Positions 44,136-53,171 of a stretch of 64,000 nt of DNA are shown here, piece by piece. Source of the DNA: Sphingopyxis panaciterrae (GTDB lineage: Bacteria; Pseudomonadota; Alphaproteobacteria; Sphingomonadales; Sphingomonadaceae). The stretch lies in assembly GCF_011762125.1 (NCBI RefSeq), contig NZ_JAASQN010000006.1, positions 35,001 through 99,000 on the forward strand. The letters run 5' to 3'. The position numbers and the translations under genes were made by a program. The notes below the pieces were generated by a model. The model saw only the letters and a list, made by a program, of their open reading frames with translations. It did not search any database and was not told the origin of the DNA. Each line of letters starts with the position of its first letter. Within the stretch, counting starts at the first letter, position 1.

Positions 44136-45081
44136 CGCCCGCGCGCCACACGGGCCCGCTGATCGCCAGTCCCTGACCCTTCAGCCGGTCGAGCACGCCG
44201 TCCTTTTCGGCCAGCACCCGCAACGGAACGACGGCCAGCGTGACCCCGGGCTGCGCCGCGGCATCGTTGATCGCCCCGACCCATTGCTGACGGATCGCGG
44301 CGCCGAAGCCGTCGTTGGTCCACGGCCAGCAGCGCCCCAGCGCTTCCTCGAGCGGATTGGCCATCACCGCCGGCACATCGAATTCGGTCCACGCCCGGCC
44401 GCGGTCGGTCACGACATCGCCCCCCGCCTCTGTCGCCGCCATCGCCGCGTCGAGGCATGCGATATGCGTTTCGGGCGGCGCGGCGAACAGATTGTCGAGC
44501 ATATCCTCGCCGCGCACCTCACCGACGGGCTGCGTCGGTATCTTCGACTGGCGCGCCGCCTTGCGCACGACGTCGGACGCGTCGTCGGCGGTGTCCTTGT
44601 TGAACGCCAGCCGCTTCGACAGCAGGTCGAACGCCGTCATCAGGAAATTCGAACGCGCATAATCCTGATCGAACCGCGTTTCGAGCGCGCGCAGCCGCTG
44701 CATCTGGCGCGCGTCGAGATAGTCGGCGGCGACATGCCCCTTCGGCAATTTGGTCAGCGCCCCGCCCTTGAAGATCAGCCGCAATATGTCGCCGGGCGAG
44801 ACCTTCGCCTTGGTGCCGAGGATGACGCGCTGCGCGCGGTCGGTCGCGCCTTCCAGCCGTTCGGGGCGCCATGGCGTCGCCTTGGGCACCTCGGCGATCT
44901 CGCCGACGAGGATGACGACACCGGCCTTCGTCGGGATCGTCCACATCGGCGCGCCCGACCGGCGCGCGGTGACGACGATCTCGTCGCTCGCGTCCGCTGC
45001 GGGCGTCTCTGCCGCAGCCGCACCGGCAGGCGGCATGGTCGCCGTCGCGGCGGCAAGCATCAAGGCTTGGATCAGGCTCAT
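44107..45081 (-). CDS. GumN/TraB family protein, exported
   Basis: A 324-residue protein with a signal peptide (ALMLAAATATMPPAGAAAA) followed directly by DEIVVTARRSGAPMW, a string common after the signals of sphingomonad TonB receptors. The remainder fits the GumN/TraB fold: an N-terminal VGEIAEVPKATPW, the central YLDARQMQRLRALE, and the C-terminal LAVVPLRVLAEKDGVLDRLKGQG. GumN members are exported proteins that may be related to metallo-hydrolases. ATG at 45081 overlaps the stop of the MBL gene (ATGA), so the two are coupled. Confidence 0.85.
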   Translation of the reverse strand: MSLIQALMLAAATATMPPAGAAAAETPAADASDEIVVTARRSGAPMWTIPTKAGVVILVGEIAEVPKATPWRPERLEGATDRAQRVILGTKAKVSPGDILRLIFKGGALTKLPKGHVAADYLDARQMQRLRALETRFDQDYARSNFLMTAFDLLSKRLAFNKDTADDASDVVRKAARQSKIPTQPVGEVRGEDMLDNLFAAPPETHIACLDAAMAATEAGGDVVTDRGRAWTEFDVPAVMANPLEEALGRCWPWTNDGFGAAIRQQWVGAINDAAAQPGVTLAVVPLRVLAEKDGVLDRLKGQGLAISGPVWRAGVISAGSSPN

Positions 45082-46217
45082 GCGACCCCGTGGTACCACC
45101 ACACCCCGTCGCGATCCTCGCGCTGCACGCGGCCTTCGACCTCGAGCCGCTTCAGATGCGCGAGCGCTTCGCCCGTCGCCATGCCGAGTTGTTCGGGGCC
45201 GATCGGCCGGTTGAACAGCAGGGGAAAGCTTTCGACCGCGCGCATCGGCGCCTTTGCGATCGCTTCGGCCAGATTATAAAGCCGCATGCGATGCTCGTCG
45301 CGCAGCGCCATCAACCGCACGTGGAGACCCTTGAACGGTTCGCCATGCGCAGGGCAGACGGTGACATCGCCGGGCACGGCGCCCAGCAGCTTGTCGATCG
45401 ATTCGAGCCATTCGCCCAGCGGATCGGCATCGGGTTCGGTGATGTTGATCGATACGTTCGAACTGATCCGCGGCAGCACCTGGTCGCCCGACACCAGCAC
45501 GCCCTCGCGCTCGTTCCACAGGCACGCATGCTCGGGGCTATGTCCCGACCCGACGACGACACGCCACCGGTGCGCGCCCATGTCGAGCACGTCGCCGTCC
45601 TTGATCCGCACATAGGATCGCGGCAGCGGATAGGTTACCAGGCCGAAGCGGCCCCAGCCGCCGTTTTTCTGCGCCTCTATCTGCTCTTCGTTCCAGCCCG
45701 CGGCGCGCGACTGGACCAGCGCCTCGTCGGGCACGGTCTCGCTCGCGTCGCCGACGATCATCCGCGCGGTCAGCATCTCGCCGCGCGTCATCCACAGCTG
45801 GACGCCCTTCTTCTTCGCGATCCATCCCGCCAGGCCGATATGGTCGGGGTGCAGGTGCGTGCCAATAACGCGCGTGACCGGCACATCCTTGAGCGCCCCG
45901 GCATAAAGGGCCTTCCATGCGTCCGAACAGATGGTCAGGCAGACGCCGGTGTCGACGACCGCGACGCCCTCGCCGCCATCCTCGGCGGTATCGTCCAAAA
46001 GCCAGCTGTTGATATGGCCAAGCGACCCCGGCATCGGGATGCGCGCCCAGCTGATCCCGTTCGCGATGCGGATCGTCTCGCCCGCCCCCGGCGCGGCATC
46101 GCCCCACGGATAGGTGAGCCCGGCGCGGCTTGTCGCGGTAAAGCTGTCGTCCTGCGTCAACGAAGCGTCCGGCGAGCCGCTGGCCGCCGGAATATCATCC
46201 TCGTCGCCGCTTGCCAT
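45078..46217 (-). CDS. Metallo-beta-lactamase fold hydrolase
   Basis: A 379-residue MBL-fold enzyme. The zinc motif is THLHPDHIGLAGW (HxHxDH), a further His is in GSGHSPEHACLW and the Asp region is GVLVSGDQVLP. The C-terminal 60 residues form an added domain (AEAIAKAPMRAVESFPLLFNRPIGPEQLG), which fits the LACTB2-type thioesterase and nuclease-like group. The substrate is unknown. It starts with ATG at 46217, next to the DUF1013 gene (gap 3 bases), and overlaps the GumN gene, so it is central in a three-gene run. Confidence 0.88.
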   Translation of the reverse strand: MASGDEDDIPAASGSPDASLTQDDSFTATSRAGLTYPWGDAAPGAGETIRIANGISWARIPMPGSLGHINSWLLDDTAEDGGEGVAVVDTGVCLTICSDAWKALYAGALKDVPVTRVIGTHLHPDHIGLAGWIAKKKGVQLWMTRGEMLTARMIVGDASETVPDEALVQSRAAGWNEEQIEAQKNGGWGRFGLVTYPLPRSYVRIKDGDVLDMGAHRWRVVVGSGHSPEHACLWNEREGVLVSGDQVLPRISSNVSINITEPDADPLGEWLESIDKLLGAVPGDVTVCPAHGEPFKGLHVRLMALRDEHRMRLYNLAEAIAKAPMRAVESFPLLFNRPIGPEQLGMATGEALAHLKRLEVEGRVQREDRDGVWWYHGVA

Positions 46218-46220
46218 GCG

Positions 46221-46877
46221 TCAGGCTTCGCCGTCGGCTTCTTCGGCGGCGCGCGCTTCGGCGGCGGCGCTGCGTTCGGCGCGCAATTCTTCGAGCAGCG
46301 CTTCGCGGTCGCCTTCGAAACGGCTGTCCTCGGGCGCCTTGATGCCCGCCTTCTTCGCCGCCTTGGCGACGAGCGCGTCGAGTTCGCGCTGCGAGCAGAG
46401 GCCCAGCGTCACCGGATCCTTGGGCACGATGTTGGCGCTGTTCCAGTGGCTGCGGTCGCGGATCGCGCCGATCGTGTTGCGCGTCGTGCCGATCAGCTTG
46501 CCGATCGCGCCGTCCGACACTTCGGGGTGGTTCTTCAGGATCCACGCGATGCCGTCGGGCTTGTCCTGGCGCTTGCTGACCGGCGTATAGCGCGGGCCGC
46601 GGGTGCGGCGGATCGTGTCCTGCGCCTGCTTGCTCATCTTGAGCTTGTAATTGGGGTCCTTCTGACCCTTTTCGATTTCGTCCATCGACAGTTCGTGCGC
46701 GCGCACCGGATCGCGGCCGGTATATTTGGTCGCGGCGGTCTCGTCGGCGATCGCCTGGACCTCGAGGATGTGGATGCCGCAATATTCGGCGATCTGGACA
46801 AAGGTGAGGCCGGTGTTATCGACCAGCCAGGCGGCGGTCGCGTGCGGCATCAGCGGGGTGGCATCGACATTGGCCAT
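46221..46877 (-). CDS. DUF1013 transcription-associated protein (TrcR-like)
   Basis: A 218-residue protein of the alphaproteobacterial DUF1013 family. Its core includes AAWLVDNTGLTFVQIAEYCGIHILEVQAIAD, DAIGKLIGT-like GAIGKLIGTTRNTIGAIRDRSHWN (helix-turn-helix-like) and KDPVTLGLCSQRELDALVAKA. The C-terminus is Ala/Glu-rich. I recall that the Caulobacter member is a regulator named TrcR that associates with RNA polymerase; that link is from memory. Start at MANVDATPL (46877), preceded by GGAGAAACCAGCC. It heads the three-gene run with the MBL and GumN genes. Confidence 0.85.
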   Translation of the reverse strand: MANVDATPLMPHATAAWLVDNTGLTFVQIAEYCGIHILEVQAIADETAATKYTGRDPVRAHELSMDEIEKGQKDPNYKLKMSKQAQDTIRRTRGPRYTPVSKRQDKPDGIAWILKNHPEVSDGAIGKLIGTTRNTIGAIRDRSHWNSANIVPKDPVTLGLCSQRELDALVAKAAKKAGIKAPEDSRFEGDREALLEELRAERSAAAEARAAEEADGEA

Positions 46878-47020
46878 GGCTGGTTTCTCCAAGCGGAAAT
46901 GAAAGGGCCGCCCCTCGCGGGGCGGCCGAATATGGTGGGCGCTGTAAACCGGATTGCCCATTGCGGCAAGGCCCCAGCGCTTCGCTCGCCCGCCGGACTT
47001 CATACCCCCTAGGCAATCAC

Positions 47021-47050
47021 CGATATATCGTATACTAAATTCGATATATA
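47021..47050. promoter_or_regulatory. AT-rich inverted repeat between divergent genes
   Basis: TATATCG (47024-47030) and CGATATA (47042-47048) form an inverted repeat with an 11-base spacer TATACTAAATT, and CGATATATCG is itself a palindrome. In this GC-rich genome so AT-rich a spot suggests the promoters of the DUF1013 gene and the M19-like gene, or an operator. Confidence 0.5.
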
Positions 47051-47097
47051 AGACGAAAGCCGCCAGGCCGGCTCGAAACACGGGAAAGGTGAGGACG

Positions 47098-48231
47098 ATG
47101 ACGATCAGCAGGCGCGATATCATTCGGGGCGGCGGCGCGATGGCGGCGTTCGCGTGGGCCCTCCCCGCGCTCGGCAAGGCGACGGACGTCGCACCGCTGA
47201 TGAAAGACGCCGACGCGCTTTATCAGGAAGCGATCGTCATCGACATGCTGTGCGACGAATATCGCGACGCCAGCGGGCTCGAGCAGATCAAGCAGAGCGG
47301 GCTCACCACGATGAGCACCACGCTCGGCGTGCGGCGGCCCGAAAGCCCGCGCGGCAGCTATATGATGAACGGCTTCACCCGCGACAACGGCATCGCCGAC
47401 TGCGTGGCGTGGAACAAGTTCATCGCAGAGAACAGCACGATCATCGCCCCGGCGCGCTCGGCCGCCGACATCCGCGCCGCCAAGGCAGCGGGCAAGACGT
47501 CGGTGATGCTCAACTTCCAGAACGCGCCGATCGACGGCGAGCTGGACAATATCGACATGTTCCACGGCCTTGGCATCCGCACGATGCAGGTCACCTATAA
47601 TGAACGCAACCTGCTCGGCGACGGATCGACCGAACGCACCAATGCCGGGCTCAGCGACTTCGGCATCGCCGCGGTGCACCGGATGAACGAGGTCGGCATT
47701 CTCGTCGATTCGTCGCATTCGGGCGCCCAGACGACGATGGACGCGATCACCTATTCGAAGCGCCCGCCGATCATCTCGCATTCCAACTGTGCGGCGCTCA
47801 ACGAGCATCCGCGCACCAAGTCGGACGAGATCATTCGCGCGCTGGCAAAGAAGGGCGGCGTGATGGGACTGACCACGGTCAACACGATGGTGAAGCGCGA
47901 ATTCCCGGTGACGATGGAGGATTGGCTGGATCACGTCGACCATATCGTCAAGCTGGTCGGCGTCGACCATGTCGGCTTCGGCACCGACACGCTGATCCGC
48001 GGCTGGCCGACCGACCCGAAGCAGAAGCAGGAATTCCTCGACGCCTATGGCGAACCCTATTTCAAGTCGAGCTACCGCTTCCGCTATCCGTTCGGCACCG
48101 AGGGCATGAACGATGCGAAGAAATGGCGCTACGCCACCGCCGGCCTGATCAAGCGCGGTTACAAGGAAGCCGATATCCTGAAGATCCTCGGCGGCAACTG
48201 GCTGCGCATCATCGCCGACGTCGTCGGCTGA
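47098..48231 (+). CDS. M19-like dipeptidase, exported, altered metal ligands
   Basis: A 377-residue protein of the renal dipeptidase (M19) fold with a Tat signal (ISRRDIIRGGGAMAAFAWA). The His pair is present in VDSSHSGAQTT and IISHSNCAALNEHPR, and the Asp in VGFGTDTLIRG. But the first motif, DxHxD in active enzymes, is DMLCD (Leu51 for His), and the bridging Glu site reads NFQNA (Gln). Bacterial M19 members with the FQN form exist and their chemistry is not clear to me. It starts with ATG at 47098 after GGTGAGGACG. Confidence 0.82.
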   Translation: MTISRRDIIRGGGAMAAFAWALPALGKATDVAPLMKDADALYQEAIVIDMLCDEYRDASGLEQIKQSGLTTMSTTLGVRRPESPRGSYMMNGFTRDNGIADCVAWNKFIAENSTIIAPARSAADIRAAKAAGKTSVMLNFQNAPIDGELDNIDMFHGLGIRTMQVTYNERNLLGDGSTERTNAGLSDFGIAAVHRMNEVGILVDSSHSGAQTTMDAITYSKRPPIISHSNCAALNEHPRTKSDEIIRALAKKGGVMGLTTVNTMVKREFPVTMEDWLDHVDHIVKLVGVDHVGFGTDTLIRGWPTDPKQKQEFLDAYGEPYFKSSYRFRYPFGTEGMNDAKKWRYATAGLIKRGYKEADILKILGGNWLRIIADVVG

Positions 48232-48242
48232 TAGGAGAGACG

Positions 48243-48389
48243 ATGTATTGGGAATATCTGACGATCCAGAACGCCGTGGACGACAGCGAACTGAACAAGC
48301 TGGGAGCCGAAGGCTGGGAGCTTGTCGCCGTCGTCTCCCCTGCGCATTTCGTGCTTCATTATTTTTTCAAGCGCGCAATACGATCCTGA
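48243..48389 (+). CDS. Small DUF4177-like protein
   Basis: A 48-residue protein, MYWEYLTIQNAVDDSELN at its start, with the KLGAEGWELVAVV motif seen in DUF4177 proteins, a short beta hairpin of unknown role. AGGAGAGACG precedes the ATG, so it is likely translated. It starts 12 bases after the M19-like gene ends and ends in FFKRAIRS before TGA. Confidence 0.75.
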   Translation: MYWEYLTIQNAVDDSELNKLGAEGWELVAVVSPAHFVLHYFFKRAIRS

Positions 48390-48449
48390 TCGCGCCGCGC
48401 GCCGCGCAGGGGCAGGTTCGCGGATATTTCGGGATGCCGCCGATCGAGA

Positions 48450-49427
48450 TCAGATCGTCAGCACGATCTTCCCGACATGGTCGCCCGCCTGCATCCGTGC
48501 GTGCGCGGCGCTCGCTTCGGCGAGCGCGAAGCTCTGGTCCATCGCGGGCTTCCACGCGCCTTCCGAGAGACGCGGCCACAGCGTCCGGTGAATCTCGTCG
48601 GCAAGCGCGGCCTTGAAGTCGGCGCTACGCGCGCGCAGCGTCGATCCGGTCATCGTCAGACGGCGGCGCATCAGCTGCGAAATATCGATCTCGACCTTCG
48701 CCCCGCGCTGGAAGGCGATGGTGACGTGGCGCCCGTCGTCGGCAAGGCAAGCGAGATTGCGCGGCACATAATCGCCGCCGACCATGTCGAGCACCGCATC
48801 GACGCCGCGGCCGCCGGTGAAGCTCTTCACCGCCTCGACATAATCCTCGGCCGAATAATCGATGGCCAGATCGGCCCCCAGCGCGCGCGCCGCGTCGCAT
48901 TTATCGGCGCTGCCGCAGGTGACGATGATCTTGATGTCGAACAATTTGCACAGCCCGATCGCCGTCGTCCCGATACCGCTGGTGCCGCCATGGACGAGCA
49001 CCGTCTCGCCCTCGAGCACCCAGGCGCGCTCGAACAGATTATGCCACACGGTGAAGATCGTTTCGGGCAGCGCCGCCGCCTCGGCCATCGAAAAGCCCTT
49101 CGGCACCGGCAGGCAGCTTCCCGCCGGCGCGACGCAATATTCGGCATAGCCGCCGCCCGCGACGAGCGCGCAGACCGCCTGCCCCAGATGCTCGCTGTCG
49201 CCGCCCGGCCCGACCGCGACGATTGTCCCCGCAACCTCCAGCCCCGGCAGGTCCGACGCCCCCGGCGGCGGCGGATAAAAGCCCATGCGCTGCAGCACGT
49301 CGGGGCGATTGACCCCCGCCGCCGCCACGCGGATCAAGAACTCGCCCGGCCCCGGCTGCGGCACCGGCCGCTCCACCGGCTGCAATACCTCGGGTCCCCC
49401 GGCCTCGCTTATCGCGATGGCGGTCAT
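48450..49427 (-). CDS. NAD(P)H:quinone oxidoreductase, MDR superfamily (PIG3-like)
   Basis: A 325-residue medium-chain reductase without zinc ligands. It has the quinone oxidoreductase start (AAAGVNRPDVLQRMGFYPPPPGASDLPGLEVAG), the cofactor fingerprint VLVHGGTSGIGTTAIGLCK and the PIG3-like end (TMTGSTLRARSADFKAALA, AHARMQAGDHVGKIVLTI). It reduces quinones or related electrophiles with NADPH. Start at MTAIAISEAG (49427); the extra 34 residues upstream are not conserved. It is convergent with the DUF4177-like gene. Confidence 0.92.
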   Translation of the reverse strand: MTAIAISEAGGPEVLQPVERPVPQPGPGEFLIRVAAAGVNRPDVLQRMGFYPPPPGASDLPGLEVAGTIVAVGPGGDSEHLGQAVCALVAGGGYAEYCVAPAGSCLPVPKGFSMAEAAALPETIFTVWHNLFERAWVLEGETVLVHGGTSGIGTTAIGLCKLFDIKIIVTCGSADKCDAARALGADLAIDYSAEDYVEAVKSFTGGRGVDAVLDMVGGDYVPRNLACLADDGRHVTIAFQRGAKVEIDISQLMRRRLTMTGSTLRARSADFKAALADEIHRTLWPRLSEGAWKPAMDQSFALAEASAAHARMQAGDHVGKIVLTI

Positions 49428-49588
49428 GCTGGTCGGCACGCTGGTCACGCTAAATCCCCCACTTTCCACGCCAAAGTCCGGCGCTGGTCCCTCGGCACGC
49501 CTTATTGACAGTGCAAGGCCGCGGGTCAACAGTCGCGCAGCTTCAAATCAGGGCCAGGACCGGACCGACTGGCGAGAGAGGATACGCC

Positions 49589-49786
49589 ATGGACGATGAC
49601 GACCTTCCCCGCCGCCGCGACGATGTGCTCGCGGCACTGACCCGGCAGCCGCTCGATCCGTTGTCGGTCGACGAACTGGGCGAACGCATTGCGGTGCTGG
49701 AAGCCGAGATCGAACGCGTCAAGGCGCACCGGGCGGCCGCGTCGAGCCACAAGGCGGTCGCCGAGGCGTTGTTCAAAAAGGGGTAG
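49589..49786 (+). CDS. DUF1192 protein
   Basis: A 65-residue protein of the DUF1192 family, with the family core PLDPLSVDELGERIAVLEAEIERVKAH, a short amphipathic helix likely to form a coiled coil. The end (HKAVAEALFKKG) is typical. Function unknown. GAGAGAGG precedes the ATG. It stands alone between the oxidoreductase and the emrB gene. Confidence 0.88.
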   Translation: MDDDDLPRRRDDVLAALTRQPLDPLSVDELGERIAVLEAEIERVKAHRAAASSHKAVAEALFKKG

Positions 49787-49827
49787 GCGGGCGGGTTCCG
49801 GCTGGGAGCGGATGCTGGCCAAATAAT

Positions 49828-49905
49828 CGTCGCCCCCGCGCAGGCGGGGGCCGCCATCGGCCTAGCACAAGGTTGCCAGCGGCCCCCGCCTGCGCGGGGG
49901 CGACG
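49828..49905. repeat. Palindromic repeat (GTCGCCCCCGCGCAGG family)
   Basis: A 78-bp inverted repeat with arms CGTCGCCCCCGCGCAGGCGG and GCCTGCGCGGGGGCGACG, inner CCGCCATCGG and CCAGCGGC. It lies between the convergent DUF1192 and emrB genes and may terminate both. Confidence 0.85.
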
Positions 49906-49932
49906 CGATCTTGACACGCCGCCCCATCAACC

Positions 49933-51522
49933 TCAATGCCCCATGTCAGCCGCCGACGCCGCCTGCGCCCCCGGCCTGGGCGGGCGCAGCAGCATGACCA
50001 GCGGCACCGACGCCAGCGTGATCCACATCATCAGCCAGAAATCGTCGATATAGGCGACCATTGCCGCCTGCCGGTTGATCTCGGCATTGACCATCGCCAG
50101 CGCCGTGTCGCCGACGATGCCGAAACGGTCGGCGGTCGACGGGTCGAGCAGGCTGACCGAAGAGTTGGTGATATGCTGGGCCAGATCCGCGTGGCTCGTC
50201 TGGGTGTTCACGCCGAGCAGCGTGGTGACGACCGAAATGCCGACCGAGGCCCCGACGCTGCGGAACAGGTTGAGCAGGCTCGACCCGTCGGTGCGATATT
50301 GCGGCGGGATCGTCGCAAAGGCCATGGTGTTCAATGGAATGAAGATCAGCCCCATGCCGACCCCCTGCACCAGCCCGCTGACCACCACCGGCCAGCTGCC
50401 CATCATCAGCGACCAATGGCTCATCTGCCACAGCGAGTAGGCGGCGACGATCAGCCCGGTGCCGACCATCCAGCGGGCATCGATCTTGCCGAGCAACTGA
50501 CCCGCGACCCACATGCTCAGCAGGATGCCGACGCCGCGCACCGCAAGCACCAGCCCGGTGTCGATCACCGGCCAGTCGAACAGCCGCTGCAACATCGGCG
50601 GCAGCAGCGCCATCGACGAGAACATGACGACGCCGATCACGATCATGAATCCCATCGCGGTGACGAGATTGCGGTCGTTCAGCATCGCGCGGTTGAACAG
50701 CGGCGCGCGCGCGGTCAGCAGATGGATGATGAACATCCACAGGCAGGCAAGGCACAGGCCGAGTTCGATCCAGATTTCGATGCTGTTGAACCAGTCCTGA
50801 TTCGCCCCGCGATCGAGCATCAGCTGCAGCGCCGCGAGCCCCAGCGCGAGCATCGAAAAGCCGAACAGGTCGAACCGGCGGCGCGTCGTTTTTGTCGCGG
50901 GAAGCAACGCCCACATCATCGCCAGCGTCAACAGGCCGACGGGGAGGTTGACGTAAAAGACCCAGCGCCAGTTCGCCTGCTCGGTCAGCCAGCCGCCGAG
51001 GATCGGTCCGAGGATCGGCCCGACCATGATCCCCATGCCCCAGATCGACATGGCGCGCGCATGGCGTTCGGGCGGGTTGATATCGAGCATCACCGACTGC
51101 GATAGCGGCCCGATGAAGGCGGCGCTGATCCCTTGCAGAAAGCGGAACGCCACCATTTCTTCCAGATTTTGCGCGGCACCGCACGCCATCGACGCGATAA
51201 TGAACCCCGCGACCGCAGCGAGGAACAGCTGGCGGCGCCCGATCCGGTCGGCCAGCCAGCCGGTGATCGGCATCGCGACGGCGCTCGCGATGATATAGCT
51301 GGTGAGCACCCAGTTCACCGTCTCGCTCGTCGCGCCCAGCGACGATTGCATATGCGGAATGGCGACGTTGGCGATCGTCGTGTCGAGGATCTGCATCACC
51401 GACGCGCCCATCACGGCGACGGTCAGCAGCCCCCGGTAACGCACGCGTTCGTGCAAGGGGACACTGTCGTCCTCGGGCAGCGCGGCGGCAGCGGAACGGC
51501 GGGAAAAGGCGCGGGTTGCCAT
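49933..51522 (-). CDS. emrB: EmrB/QacA-type multidrug efflux transporter (MFS, DHA2)
   Basis: A 529-residue MFS transporter with about 14 membrane helices. Signatures of the DHA2 family are LDTTIANVAIPHMQSSLGAT (helix 1) and GWLADRIGRRQLFLAAVAGFII (loop 2-3), with the proton-path region GPILGGWLTEQANWRWVFYVNLPVG. It exports drugs or bile-like compounds with EmrA and an outer-membrane TolC. It follows emrA (gap 40 bases) in the MarR-emrA-emrB operon. Confidence 0.94.
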   Translation of the reverse strand: MATRAFSRRSAAAALPEDDSVPLHERVRYRGLLTVAVMGASVMQILDTTIANVAIPHMQSSLGATSETVNWVLTSYIIASAVAMPITGWLADRIGRRQLFLAAVAGFIIASMACGAAQNLEEMVAFRFLQGISAAFIGPLSQSVMLDINPPERHARAMSIWGMGIMVGPILGPILGGWLTEQANWRWVFYVNLPVGLLTLAMMWALLPATKTTRRRFDLFGFSMLALGLAALQLMLDRGANQDWFNSIEIWIELGLCLACLWMFIIHLLTARAPLFNRAMLNDRNLVTAMGFMIVIGVVMFSSMALLPPMLQRLFDWPVIDTGLVLAVRGVGILLSMWVAGQLLGKIDARWMVGTGLIVAAYSLWQMSHWSLMMGSWPVVVSGLVQGVGMGLIFIPLNTMAFATIPPQYRTDGSSLLNLFRSVGASVGISVVTTLLGVNTQTSHADLAQHITNSSVSLLDPSTADRFGIVGDTALAMVNAEINRQAAMVAYIDDFWLMMWITLASVPLVMLLRPPRPGAQAASAADMGH

Positions 51523-51562
51523 GGCTCAGGCAATGACGAGTTGTTGGTTCGTCAAAGTCACC

Positions 51563-52699
51563 CTATTTCCCCGCCACCGGCCCGCCATCGGTAAACACCC
51601 GCACGTCGGCGGACAGCCCGGCGATCATTTCGCGCGACGGCGTTTCATCGAAGGCGATGCGCACGGGCACGCGCTGCGTCACCTTGACCCAGTTACCGGT
51701 GGCGTTCTGCGCCGGCAGCACCGAAAATTCGCTGCCGGTGCCCGCGCCGATCGTCAGCACATGGCCGCGCACCTTCAGCCCCGGATAGGCGTCGAAGCCG
51801 ATTTCGGCACGCTGGCCGACGCGCATATTGGCAAGGTCGGTTTCCTTGAAATTCGCCTCGACCCACGGATGCGCGGTGTCGACCAGCGTCACCGCGGGCA
51901 GGCCCTGGACCATCATCTGCCCGATCTGCAGCCGGTCCGACTGCGCGACGCGGCCGGCGCTCGGCGCGCGCACTTCGGTACGGCCCAGATTGACCTCGGC
52001 CTGCGCGCGCTGGACGCGCGCCGCCTCGACCTGGGGATTGATCCCGCTCGACGGCCCGGCCGCCAGTTTCGTGCGCGCTTCGGTGGCGGCGGCTTCCGCC
52101 TGACGGACGCTCTCGCGCGCTTGGGCGAGCGCGTGGCGCGACGCATCATAGGCGGCCTTGGTCGTGAAACCCTTTTCCATCAGCGCCGCCTGCCGGTCGA
52201 AGGTCACTTGCGCAAATTTGACGTCCTCGCGCGCCGCGGCGATATCGACGCTCGACGTGTTCGCGCTCGCCGACAGATTGCCGACCTCGACCTCGGCCGC
52301 GTCGATCGCGGCGCTCGCCTGGGCGACGGTCAGCGCATAGGGTTCGCCGTCGATGCGGAACAGCAATTGCCCCGCCTTGACGATCTGGCCGTCGCGCACG
52401 GCAACTTCGGTGATCCGCCCGCCAACTTCGGCGGCCACCGACACCTTGTCCATCTGGACATAGGCATTGTCGGTCGACACCGATCCGCCGCTGGTCAGCC
52501 AATAATATCCGCCCGCGGCGATCAGCACCAGCGGCACGCTGAACATCAGCAGGCGGGTTCGCCATTTCGGCGCCTCTTTCGCCGCGGGTTCGGGCGCGAC
52601 ACCCGTCTGGACGGGCGGCACCGGATCCGCCTTCGGCGCCGGCTTCGGCGGCTTCGCTTCTTCGGCGGCGGGACGGTCGGGAGAAATCTGATCCATCAT
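51563..52699 (-). CDS. emrA: EmrA/HlyD-type membrane fusion protein
   Basis: A 378-residue membrane-fusion protein. A Pro-rich cytoplasmic tail is followed by one membrane helix (LLMFSVPLVLIAAGGYYWL), the lipoyl-like half (VSVAAEVGGRITEVAVRDGQIVKAGQLLF), a long helical hairpin (ASAAIDAAEVEVGNLSASAN...) and the second half (TEVRAPSAGRVAQSDRLQIGQMMV). It links the MFS pump to the outer membrane. Start ATG 52699 overlaps the marR stop (ATGA); a second ATG follows at once. Confidence 0.93.
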   Translation of the reverse strand: MMDQISPDRPAAEEAKPPKPAPKADPVPPVQTGVAPEPAAKEAPKWRTRLLMFSVPLVLIAAGGYYWLTSGGSVSTDNAYVQMDKVSVAAEVGGRITEVAVRDGQIVKAGQLLFRIDGEPYALTVAQASAAIDAAEVEVGNLSASANTSSVDIAAAREDVKFAQVTFDRQAALMEKGFTTKAAYDASRHALAQARESVRQAEAAATEARTKLAAGPSSGINPQVEAARVQRAQAEVNLGRTEVRAPSAGRVAQSDRLQIGQMMVQGLPAVTLVDTAHPWVEANFKETDLANMRVGQRAEIGFDAYPGLKVRGHVLTIGAGTGSEFSVLPAQNATGNWVKVTQRVPVRIAFDETPSREMIAGLSADVRVFTDGGPVAGK

Positions 52700-53145
52700 A
52701 TGGGCTCTTTTTGGTTTTTTGGGCACATGCGCCGGGACAGGTTGGTGCGGACGCGTTCGACGAGCCGTGCCAGTTCGTCGCGTTCGGCGTCGCTCAACCC
52801 TTCGGTAGCTTCGGCGACGACCGCCTTCGCCGTCTGGCGCAGATTATCGAGCAAGGGCTCGGCCTGCGCGGTCAGGTGAAGCTGCCATGCGCGGCGGTCG
52901 GTGGGGTCGGCGCGGCGCTCGACCAGCCCCGATTCCTCGAGCCGGTCGATCATCCGCGATAAGGTGATCGGCTCGACCTCGATCAGTTCGGCGAGCGGCC
53001 CCTGCCGGATGCCGGGATAACGCGCCAGATAGGTCAGCACGCGCGACTGCAGCGCGGTGATCCCGCTGTCGCGCGTGCGCGCGTTGAAGGCGCGACGGAA
53101 CATCCGCGCCGTGTCGTTCAGCAGGAAGCCGATCGTCTCGCTCAT
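52696..53145 (-). CDS. MarR-family transcriptional regulator
   Basis: A 149-residue winged-helix protein. The MarR core runs over residues 30-110: ALQSRVLTYLARYPGIRQGPLAELIEVEPITLSRMIDRLEESGLVERRADPTDRRAWQLH. The wing motif DPTDRRAW is typical. It probably represses its own operon with emrA-emrB, released by a small-molecule ligand. Its stop overlaps the emrA start. A palindrome (53160-53171) lies 15 bases upstream of its ATG. Start at MSETIGF, 53145. Confidence 0.93.
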   Translation of the reverse strand: MSETIGFLLNDTARMFRRAFNARTRDSGITALQSRVLTYLARYPGIRQGPLAELIEVEPITLSRMIDRLEESGLVERRADPTDRRAWQLHLTAQAEPLLDNLRQTAKAVVAEATEGLSDAERDELARLVERVRTNLSRRMCPKNQKEPI

Positions 53146-53159
53146 GGCATGCGATATAA

Positions 53160-53171
53160 TAGCAATTGCTA
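53160..53171. promoter_or_regulatory. MarR-type operator candidate
   Basis: TAGCAATTGCTA is a perfect 12-bp palindrome in the 132-bp intergenic region between marR and the divergent isomerase-like gene. Its distance from the marR start and its AT-rich form fit a MarR-dimer operator. Flanking bases AATATAGC- and -ACTATGG extend a weaker symmetry. Confidence 0.65.
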
